Assembly (NCBI RefSeq): GCF_014898815.1
Contig: NW_026515509.1
Span: 744,001 to 808,000, forward strand
Length of the DNA: 64,000 nucleotides
Source of the DNA: Panonychus citri
Taxonomy: Eukaryota > Arthropoda > Arachnida > Trombidiformes > Tetranychidae
Reading direction: 5' to 3'
Shown: piece after piece, positions 12,701 to 22,369 of the stretch
How positions within the stretch are numbered: position 1 is the stretch's first letter
Layout: every line of letters starts with the position of its first letter
Notes under the pieces: model-generated
The model's database searches: none
Told to the model about the DNA's origin: nothing
Seen by the model: the letters and a program-made list of their open reading frames with translations, nothing else
Translations under genes and position numbers: made by a program

Positions 12701-14586
12701 CCATTTCCTATTACTAATACTTGTTCTGAATCCAATAATCGGAATGTTTTACCTTCGAACTCTGAAGATTCTCATCGTCCCCCTTTACCTCCAACAACTA
12801 ATCAACCATCTGATCAAAATGAATCTTCAAAACCTCCAACACAATCACCCACTTCTCCATCAAAAATCTAATGAACCAACTGATCGTCACCAACAAGATC
12901 ACCACCGCCAAGAACAAGAACAACAACCACAACCACAACCACAAGCGCAATCACAACATCAACGACGACGACATTTATCATCAAAATCAGTAAATTATGA
13001 GAAAGTAATAAATCACCAAAGGAATGATGATAATGTTGATGGTGGTCAAGGAAGACAAAGAGGAGACGGAAGAAGATTGGGCAGTGGACAACATTCATTG
13101 TCCACCACTAACCTGTTACATGGGCTATCTTATCCTCCTGCTCCACCTTCATACACAACATCATCTCCGATTAATCAACAACCCTTAGGATTTTATCACC
13201 CGAATTATACTGAGACTCATTTACCGAATTTACCAAATTTTCGTGATGATATGAATCTTCGTAATTTACGGTCAATTAGTTTATCTGACTCTTTGAACGA
13301 TAAACATAAAAGGTCACCAATGTTGATAACATCGCCACAGCCTTCGGTTGACTCGGGATTGAAAGTCGATGGAGGTTCAAGTGTCGACTATGATCAAAGT
13401 CGAAGTAACTTTGAGTCTCGAGAATCTGTTTTAAGAGATACAGATTCACGTTCGATCTCACGAGTTAACTCCTCGCACGAATATGATGCTGGTAAAGTGA
13501 AAGAATCTAAAATGAGAGAAGAAGCAATTAGAACCTTGGCACAATCGAGACAACAATCGTCGATGGTACCCAAAGGTTCGAATGAGTTTAGAAAAAGTCA
13601 ACAATCATTAGAACCACGATCAATAGAAAAACAACAACAACAACAAGTAGATGAGAGAAAAATACAAGAAGAAAGATCAAAATCTCAGGGAGAAACTGAG
13701 ATCACAACAAGTATCACGAAAACGAAGATTCCTCAAGAGACAGAATCTGATGGAATGGGAGGAATACGAATCAAAAGACCAGCAATGTCACGATTAGTAC
13801 TCGAACAACAACTCCAATCAACTGACAGAGGAAAAGTAGGAATGGGAGAAATAGAAGGAGGAGGAAGAAGAATAGGAGATAGAGAAGGAAGAGAAGGAGT
13901 AAATCCATCAATGGGTGTGGGCGATGGATGTACAATCTCATCTTCGATTACATTAGAATCTCCATATGAATATAAGAAGAGACAAAAAGAGAATGCAAAT
14001 CAAAAAATGGTCTCGATGAAAGATTTGACCTTTGGGAAGAAAGAAAATGAATCAATTGGAATGAAATCAGCAAACTCCATGGATTCAATACCAAAGAAAA
14101 GAACGAAATCTTGTCACAGTTATACTCTTGGTGGTTCGACACCAGGTATCGGTTCTATTGGAAGACAAGGAGAGGAAGATGAAGATGGAAGAGGTGGAGA
14201 GGTGATAACTACAAGTAAATTCGAGAGACACAAAAGTCCACAAGACAGTCGAGGTCGTGAGAAGACAACATGGGAATACTCAATGGAGTGTAATTGTGTC
14301 AATGGTGTTAATACATCGCTTCGGTGAGAAACAATCAAAGTTTAAGATTAAACCTGAAACCCAATCCATTTGAATCAGTAAGCGAGTAATTAACAAGAAC
14401 AATTTGAAAGTTTTTCGCCAAAATTAATGCTCATTAACTTGTTTAAATTTCGTATCATAAATTATTTATTTTCTAATTGTAATCAATTCTTTTTTCTTTT
14501 CTTATTCTTTATTGTTTAGAACGAGCGTAAAACATAAACGCACTTATTTGCCATTCGCTTGTACGATGTACGAATCCAGTGTTTGA
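6696..14586 (+). CDS. large disordered scaffold-like protein, four exons, one frame break
   Basis: Inferred exons are 6696-6747, 6855-6968, 7068-14323 and 14520-14586. All junctions have GT-AG ends and keep frame, with introns of 107, 99 and 196 bp. The first ATG follows an in-frame stop at 6666. With one base removed at the A5 run near 12865, the coding length is exactly 2496 codons. The protein is dominated by Ser, Gln, Pro, Glu and Asp. Visible features are an acidic/basic charged block around residues 330-530, a proline run near residue 855, a cluster of QT motifs at residues 939-1236, and a Gln/His-rich stretch near 1390. The C-terminus is ESSV, a class I PDZ ligand. No folded domain is recognised. 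The layout recalls cortical or synaptic scaffolds that bind dynein light chain and PDZ proteins, but family membership is not shown. Product unidentified. Confidence 0.75.
6855..6968 (+). CDS. exon 2 of the scaffold gene
   Basis: A 114-bp exon (phase 1 to phase 1) bounded by a pyrimidine-rich acceptor and a TTTCAG/GTAAAT donor. It reads KLSIDPVNQIESVIGLTK and onward, which is less repetitive than the rest of the protein. Its phase lets it be skipped without changing frame. Confidence 0.7.
7068..12871 (+). CDS. main exon of the scaffold gene, part before the frame break
   Basis: An uninterrupted frame from the acceptor at 7066-7067 (GATTAG) to a TAA at 12869-12871. The longest ATG-initiated frame inside it begins at 7199, but the reading frame is open back to the splice acceptor and in phase with exon 2. 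It carries the charged block (about 8040-8570), poly-Pro (about 9460-9500), the QT-motif cluster (9710-10612) and the Gln/His-rich region (about 11010-11300). The apparent stop lies three bases after the A5 run, where the +1 frame continues with the same composition. Confidence 0.8.
12872..14323 (+). CDS. continuation of the scaffold protein in the +1 frame
   Basis: The reading frame shifts by one base near 12865 and stays open for about 480 codons with the same Ser/Gln/Arg-rich style (for example KRTKSCHSYTLGGSTPG). Its own nearest ATG (12744) lies inside the previous frame and gives an implausible start, so a separate gene is unlikely. The apparent stop TGA at 14325-14327 overlaps a strong splice donor, CG/GTGAGA, so this exon most likely ends at 14323 and is spliced to 14520. 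Confidence 0.7.
14520..14586 (+). CDS. terminal coding exon with PDZ-binding C-terminus
   Basis: The acceptor (TTATTGTTTAG, AG at 14518-14519) follows a pyrimidine-rich stretch. Joining phase 2 from 14323 gives 22 residues ending TYLPFACTMYESSV before TGA at 14584-14586. The sequence is not low-complexity, unlike the rest of the protein. The last four residues, ESSV, fit a class I PDZ ligand (S/T-x-V). This exon is too short to appear as an open frame on its own and is inferred from splicing. Confidence 0.6.
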
Positions 14587-17500
14587 TCAATAGGACAATC
14601 GATTTAATTGATTCGCACGATTGAACAATTAATTTCATGGATTAAATGTCGAGGATGGTCAATGACAGGAAATTTTTTTTTCTTTTCTTTTTCATTTCAT
14701 TATTTTCTAATTTCTTTATCATTCAGCTTTTTTCTGTTCTATTATTTTCACCATTTTCTTAATCATGTAAACACAATCTTCACTTTTTAATTACTGTTAA
14801 TCATTGAGAATATTTTAATAAATTAATTATCTACTAATATAATAAATCCATGAGACATTCATGAGGTCCGATTGGTGTATCATGGTGTCCCAAACAAGTT
14901 GCGTTTGGTTCCCAAGGGCCAAAGAATTGTTTCATTTTGATCAAGCCGTTCGACTCGTTCGGCTATCCTCATATAATATATATCGGCTATAGTAATAACT
15001 GATTTGATAATAATAATAATAATCATGGAGATCAGGATGATAATGTTTGATAGAAAGTCATGATAATCAAATGAGTTTTAATTTAATGATTATTATGATT
15101 ATGATTATCAGTTATGCTTGAATTAGCAATGAATTAACTGCAAATATAAAAAAAAGCTAATCATTTGATGATCATGATAAAAACTCATTGTATAATTAAC
15201 TGAAACTAGTTAGTGTGTTCAGGTTAATCATTTGGTTGATTCACTAATTGCTTCAATGATTTTCAGTCAACTAATCATAATATATTTTTACCTAGTTAAC
15301 AGTTGATGGTCATAATCATTATCATCATAATAACATAACAATTAAATGTCAAATTATTCATCGTCATCATCAAGATAATCAGATAATCAGTTTGATTATT
15401 ATGATGATCAGAAAGTTAATCATGAAGAAGAGGAAGATGATTATGAAGAGCAAAGAAATTTGTAAAGAAAAGCAAAAGAGATGAAAGAAAAAAGTTCCAA
15501 CACCAAAATTCTGGTTCTGAAATTGAATCTGAACTTTATCCGATGATGGATGATGAAATATCTCATTATTAGGATGATAAGGATGATGAAGATGATGAAG
15601 ATGATGATGCTCGTGAGTTTTCATTATTGAACTCAATTGAAAAAGCAACTAAAATTCAAGGTGTATCTTCAATCGTGATTATCATCTTATCATGATAATT
15701 GAACTTTTTGATTGTGGTTTGTTTTTTTTTTACTCAAAAACTGTTGATTAACTTGATTGTTTCTTACAGTTGATTTTCAGTGAATCATTAATTGTTTGAG
15801 TGATTTATCTGTGAATGAATTAATTGTTCATCTTTTCTGTTTGTTGTTTTTATTTAATTTTCTTGATTGTTTTCCAATCGTCAGAACAAATTTACTCAAC
15901 AATTTATGCTTATTCAATTTTACCTGTGGGAGGATATGATCAATGTAACTATCAAAATCATTGATTTAATCATGATAGCCAATGGTCATTGAATTACTGT
16001 TACACCTTTGGGAGCAATTTATTGATTCATTGGATAATAGTAATAACAATTTAAATGATGATTGAATTGAATCACTTTCCATTTACCTCTAATATTGTAA
16101 ATGTAATCATCAAAAAACTTTGAATTAGATATCAAATCCTCATGAATTGTTTTTTCCTTATAGATTGTCATTGAGTTGACCATTACCACTGGTCACCTTT
16201 AATCAGGAAAAGTTATCATTAATTGACCATGAGGGTTGAATGTTTAATGAACAAGTTAAATGTCTCAATGTTGTTTCATTTTAATAAGATGATAAAAAAT
16301 TCTGGTACAATTTTGTTAAATTGTTGATCATTGGTTGATCATTAAGCACGATTACTTAATTAATGAAGATGATGATGATAATATCTCATGGTTAGATTAT
16401 TATTATTTACAAAAATGAGTCTGAAAAATTATCTTTATACAGGTAAGATTGAGGAAAGAAACTTATACCAAGAGATAATCTTGAATTCTTGAAACGTTAA
16501 TCTTACAATGGTCAAGGTATTGATGAGGATGATAAGATTGACTGAGATTTGATTATGTAATAACATAGGGGCTTATGAGATGATAATGATTACCGTGAAA
16601 ATGAAATGTTGATTATTTATCAATCGCTGGGTTACTTGCTTATATCTTGATGGTCAGTATATTTTTTTTTTGCTTTGGTCATCACCTTATTAAATTTTTC
16701 CTAATGATGAGATAACCTTAATATTATTATTATCTGATTGATCATAATGATACTTGAAACAATCAAAATATTAATAATAATCCAATAAGATGATCATTTG
16801 TTTGTTTATCTTTTTGTTTTTCTTTTGCTTTGATTAGCAGAAATTATTGATTATTCAAGAATCGGAAGTTAATCAAGTCAATTGATTAAGATCAATATAT
16901 GAGATATTGATTACAATCAATTGATTTGTTATGATTATTTGTATTACTAAATTATTAGTGATTCAACCAATAGGTAACAAGTAATTATTAATATTACAAT
17001 AAACTCTCAATTGTTACTCACAATTAATCAACACCAATCAAAGTTATCCTTAGATTTTGATACAATTAATTTGATTCATTTCCTTTGATTGGCTCAAACC
17101 TTTCGATCATCTCTTGAATTAATTTAATTAACTTTACTTTCCCAAAATGTTAATCATCACAAATTGTTTACAATATTAAAATGCTAATGATTAAAGCTGA
17201 TTGTTAATCAACTAACGTGATTGTTAAAAAAACTTTTACCTCTTTTTATTTGTTAATTTAACAAACTAACCCAAAAACTTTTACTTTTTGATGGATTAAA
17301 TTGTTTACAATTAAAAAATTAACATTAATTATGAAACGATGATGATTATGATGAGTCTTGTTATTCAAATTAACCTTCAACTTATTAAGGTCAAGTAGTT
17401 TAATCAAACTGATTAACCCACGTTGTTAGTTAATTTGGTTAAGGTGCGATACACGCAATCAACGTTCTAACGTATTTAGATTGTTAATCGTGATTAGAAC

Positions 17501-19790
17501 TTTTTTATTTTCGAAACAAAAAAGTAAAACTAAAAGTTTTGCAATTCGACAATTGTTTTTCTTTTCATCATTTTTTTTCATCACAATTACAATTAAAATG
17601 CTTCAAATTAATCAGCAAACGCTTCCAGGTTGATTTGGTTGCTTATGTTAATCATTATAAACAATTAAATGGGTTAATTTTCATTTTCATTTTAATTATC
17701 ACTCGAAAAGATTAAAATTAATAAGTTGGCTGATTAATTTTCACTTCTTATTAAATCTCATCAGACACACGAAATTTAATCACAATAATTATCATTATTT
17801 AGTGACCAAAACAATCAAGACAAAATTTCCGATTTCAATCAAATTAAATATTCTGAATATCAAACACAATCAATTTCAATCATCTGTTGGAAAAGTAATT
17901 AGTTTTTTTTTCGCGAAAATTTCAGTAAATTGATTACAATTAGTTAACTTATTGTATCTGTTTATATATTTTCTCTTTTTGTTTCTTGTAAACAATTATA
18001 ATTGTAACAATTTAGACCCAGAGATGATCTTAATCTCTATCATTATATGTCGGCTCAACAATTAAGGCTCAGAAAATGAGTAAACATCTAATTGAAAAGG
18101 TCATCAAATCAATCAGAATAATTTAGATTAACAGCCAATGGTCATGTTATTATTATCTAAAGCAGCTTGAAGTAAACTCGGTGCTTTTATTAGAACAGAA
18201 ACAAAAAGGTTCTAATGGGTTCGAACTTGTCTCTGCCTCCAACTTCAACTCCATCTCTCTCTCTCTCTCTCTCTCGATCTTAAATCATAAACATAAGTTA
18301 ATTGTATTATGTCAATGGATGAGTTTTTCTTGGTGAAAATCTGCTCACTTTTTGCTTTTTGCCAAATCCCTAGCGAGATAAGTTGCACTTCTTGATGGGC
18401 AGTGGTCACTATTGGTCAGTTGTTGGATATCTTGTTGATAATTTTCTCCGGATGTTAACATCTGCTGGCTCATCTTCCTTATCCATAGCTCCCCTTTAAT
18501 CCCTTTACTTGTATCCATTATCATCATAATCATCTTTGTATCTTCCTTTTCATCCAAATCAACAAATTGCCTTGTTTATCATCTTCATCTTTTTTTCTCT
18601 CTTCATTCTTCAAGAAAGAAAAATCGTATTTTCTATTTGTTTGGGTTACTTTTTTTTTCTTTCACAAAAAGTTATTGGATAAACATCTTTAATCGGAAGA
18701 TTCATTTTCTTATATGAATGTGTGTCCACCATTTGTGTCTTCCCTATTGGTTGACAAAAGAAGGTTAAAGATAGTGGACAGTAGATGAGAGGGAGTAAGA
18801 TGAAAAAAAGGTGAAGTAAGATGATGATGAATAAGAAGATACCTTAGATATATTGTCACAAGATGAAGAAGGTGAGAAAAGGTTAATAGTCAATAGCCTT
18901 TGTCCATCTTCCTATTTTTTTTCATTCTCTTTTCTCTAACATGGTTGGTCTTTTCAATACTGGACAATAGGATTCACCACCCATCAAGTAGAGGTGATGA
19001 TGATAATGATGATGACGATCAAGTTGCTGTTTCAACATTCTCTCTCTCTCTCTCTCTCTCGATCTCTCTCTGTCTCTCTGGTGAAATTTTCACAGAAAAA
19101 TAACACAATCGCTCCTGTAAGCTAAAAGACTAATCTCACATTAATGCTTGACGATGGACAGTTGGGTTAATGGTCAGTTTACTAAATGATGATACCAGAA
19201 GATGGAGATGATGATAATCATTGACAATGAAGTTTTCGCCTTTAAAACTTTTTATTGCAATTGACAAGAAAAGATTTAAGGAAAAAAAAGATTCCATTTA
19301 GATTAAAATCTTTACATCATTTAGTAGATAACAAAGGTTGATAAATCACTGATGGGAGAAATGTTTTGGTCACTTCTGTCCAGTAATTTGCAAAACTGCT
19401 TTTTCAAGATGAGGATGATGGATAAAAGTATTGTAAGGAAAATTTTGTTTTACTATTTTAAATGAGAATCTGCAATTATTTCCAATTATTCATATGAGTT
19501 ATTTTTCATTTTAATATAATCTCTTGGTGTTGGTGGTGATGATGATGATAAATATTGAGGATGACAGAGTGAAAGTCATGAGTATTTATGTGAAGAGATT
19601 GTTGAAAATCTGGTAAGATTATCATGAAAATGAATTCAACATGAAATAAGGATAAAATTTCAATATTTTCATCTTCTATCACCATGAAGATGATAATGAT
19701 GACTGGTCACCTCAATTTATCATCTTCACCAAATCCTCTTAGAAATGGAAAGTATTATAATTCAAAAATGTTGCCCGTAACAACTACATC
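14587..19790. other. 3' UTR then intergenic DNA, no further gene seen
   Basis: After the 3' untranslated region, the sequence is AT-rich with simple repeats, including CT runs near 18255-18275 and 19040-19060. A patch at about 14866-14960 is less AT-rich than its surroundings and may be 3' UTR or an old repeat. Short minus-strand frames (15379-15648, 18345-18557) lack domain or splice support. Confidence 0.5.
14817..14846 (+). terminator. two poly(A) signals for the scaffold gene
   Basis: Canonical AATAAA hexamers occur at 14817-14822 and 14841-14846, about 230-260 bp after the inferred stop codon. They make a plausible 3' end for this gene. Confidence 0.55.
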
Positions 19791-19802
19791 CCCAGCAAAC
19801 CA
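19791..19802 (+). repeat. left terminal inverted repeat of the DNA transposon
   Basis: CCCAGCAAACCA, an exact reverse complement of 27718-27729. Flanking bases TC at 19789-19790 match TC at 27730-27731. Confidence 0.85.
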
Positions 19803-20159
19803 TCACTACAACGCCTTGAAGTGTACATGCTAGTATTGGGTCTCAGCAAGCGAAAAAAACGCGTTTATGAATCCAAATGAATGATAACTTTTTATGAAAT
19901 CGTAAATAACACGTTTAAAAATACCGTAAAAGGGCGAAAATCAAATCAACGAAATGTTCACTTTAAAGCTAAACGCACTTAATACTTTCTTTCATGAACG
20001 CGAGAATTACGAACGCGAGATATTTGTATTTAACTAGTTAAATAAGATGCAAAATTTACTTGACAAATAAACGAGATCAATACATGAATAATTAATGGAA
20101 AAATTCGATCAAAACATGAATAATTAACAGTAGAATAATTCGTTAAACATAGAAATTGT
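19803..20159. other. left subterminal non-coding region of the transposon
   Basis: A 357-bp region without a gene. It contains GAACGCGA twice (about 19997-20020), an AAACGCG motif near 19857, and ACATGAATAATTAA-like pairs near 20083 and 20114. These are candidate transposase or accessory-protein binding sites. It should also hold the 3' end of the minus-strand accessory gene. Confidence 0.5.
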
Positions 20160-22166
20160 TTAAATGAACATTTCTACACGAGATTCTGCAGTTTTCATGA
20201 CTTCTTGTTCATCTTCTTCGTCATCAGTTTCCAACATGAGTTTCTTTCTTTTACATGGCTGTGAGCTTCCGATTTCATTATCCAAAACACTTTTTCTTGT
20301 TTTAGAACCATCAGCACGATTAGCATCGTAAATTGCTTTGGTTACTTGGGTCATGCATTCACGATATTCCTTGAAACAAACGTAATCTAGACCGAGAACT
20401 TGATGAGAGTGATCTAGTTAACAAGAAAATATTTGTTAAAAAACTAAAACATGAACAAAACATGAACAATACATGAATTTTGATGAAAAAAGTACCTATT
20501 ATCATGTCGATTAATTTCTGTCCATCTTCTAGCCTTTCATGTCCATCAAACTCAGGACTTCCAATTCTGTAAATGAAATTGCTCTCGTCGGCTCTATCAT
20601 TGACTTCAGCTCCTATTTTGAGCTGCTTATCGAAGCATCTTCTCATGAATCTTGACACAATTAAATGAGGTTGATCTCTATCGATTGCATATCCATATTT
20701 AGCTAATTCAAGTGTCAATCTTTTATCAATTTTAACGAGTTCCTGTAGCATGAAAAATTGAGATTAATATATCACGAAGAACATGAAATGATACATATAT
20801 TTACCTTGTCTTTAATTTTCTTCACTTGAATTTTTCTTTCAATCTTGTATCCTGAATTACTTGATTTTATGTTCTCATTTTGTTCCATTTTTTCGTTCAT
20901 GTCCATGATTATCTTGAATAAATGCATGATTATGGGTTGGTATGGCTTAGATGGTTTCAAAGTAGGTAAAGTTTGTTTCACGAAAGTTATTGACGATTCG
21001 ATTGATTCATCAAAACATTTTTTCTTTTCAACTGCATGAGACTTGACTTTTGCTAGGAGCTTGCTATCGGCGAAATACTTTTTTATGGATCGACGTTTGC
21101 GAGTTTTACTCGTAGGCACGACACTTTCAATGTCATCAGTTAAGATCTTGTCTCTAGAACATGAATTCTCATCTTCTTCTATCGAGTTACTTCCTTCGAT
21201 TTCTTTTCTTGAACCAGAGAAACTTGATTCTTGTTGAATAGCCAAATTTTCTACTTCTTTTTCACTTGAATTCGGCTGTTCTATTGCACTAATTGTTGAT
21301 AATGAAGCAAAACTTGATTCTGCATTCGACAGTGAAAGTGAACTGAACGGACGAGCACTAATTTCTTGTTCAGTTGGGTTTGGGGTTGAATTTAATATTG
21401 TATTTTCATCGAAATCAGGATCATTATCTTTTAACATCGAGTCATCTTGTACAGGAAGATCATCCCCATTATCACTCGACTTGGCATTTTCAAGTAAATG
21501 TCTCAACGCAAGAACCAGAATCTCGTTATCATCAGCTACTGACACCTCTATTTGACTCGTACACGAGTAAAAAATTGAATCTTTTCTTGAATTTTCTTTC
21601 TTGAACAATCCTGATTTTTGTTTCAAAACAATGTCAAACGTGTTTTCAAGTTTTTTACGAGAATCTGATATAGTAGATGAATTGTAACATGATTAATTGA
21701 CATGATAAATAACACGTAATACTTGATGTTTGTACTTACTTGAAGAAGCTAATATTCTCCCTGCATAAGATGTTTGGTTAATATCGTACTTTATGATCTT
21801 GGACTCACTAGCACTAACACGATGAAAACTATCTTCATGGACAAGTATTATTGTTGGCACAAGCTCATTTACTTGTACGCTTACAGTTGCAAGAAGAATG
21901 TAAATTTCATCGCTTTCACATGTATCAGGTAATTCATCCACTAGATCTACTAAAACAGTTTTAGTGTTCTTGTTGCTTGCTGAGCTTGTACGTTTAGATG
22001 ACCTTAATGTTGTTTTTTTGTTCACCATTTTATAATAAGACAATAACTGTTTTTGCCACTCGGGATGAGGTAACTTGTATCTTCGTCTAGTTAGCGGTTT
22101 ACTCTTCTTTTGCCCTTTTTTATATTCACTTTTTTCATGTAGAAACTCACTTGATTCAGGTAACAT
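20160..22166 (-). CDS. transposon accessory protein, 595 aa, four exons, family unknown
   Basis: Inferred minus-strand exons are 22166-21740, 21664-20805, 20742-20496 and 20413-20160, with GT-AG introns of 75, 62 and 82 bp. Total length is exactly 596 codons including TAA. Residues about 15-65 are strongly basic (KKGQKKSKPLTRRRYK). A compact predicted-fold segment follows (DEIYILLATVSVQV, about residue 85 onward). The middle third is Ser/Asp/Glu-rich and probably disordered. The last 160 residues look globular (SRFMRRCFDKQLKIGAEV, then LEDGQKLIDMII), before a basic RKKLMLET/acidic tail. The C-terminal block faintly resembles a BEN-type DNA-binding domain, but I would not assign it. By position and charge, a DNA-binding partner of the transposase (TnpA-like role) is the natural inference. 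Confidence 0.7.
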
Positions 22167-22369
22167 GTGTAAATGAATTAAAACGTGTAAAATCTATTAA
22201 AATCTCTAATCAATCACTGAGACGATCCAGTTGTGATTAGATTACTTGTTTTACTAGTTACTTGTAATCAAGTTTGATTTAGATACTAGTATCTAATCTG
22301 GTTAGAAAAGAGATCTTATCTTGTTTCATTTTGTTGTGAATTTTATAACCACGTGTTTTTTTCATTATC
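22167..22369. promoter_or_regulatory. bidirectional promoter region between accessory gene and transposase
   Basis: 203 bp separate two divergent start codons. It contains a perfect 16-bp palindrome TAGATACTAGTATCTA at 22280-22295 and several GATTAGATTA/TAATCT-like half-motifs. No clear TATA box was seen. A shared regulatory site for both genes, possibly bound by an element-encoded protein, is an inference from position. Confidence 0.5.

Noticed and set aside
12744..12871. start of a separate gene at ATG 12744
   Set aside because: The first 40 codons overlap the upstream frame and look like its frame-shifted translation; continuation of one gene across an A-run error explains the data better.
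18345..18557. 70-codon minus-strand frame, less repetitive than others
   Set aside because: No domain, no splice partners and no conserved context; insufficient to call a gene.
20160..20751. BEN domain in the last exons of the accessory protein
   Set aside because: Only a loose resemblance (RRCFDKQL, LEDGQKLIDMII); not enough to assign without a profile search.
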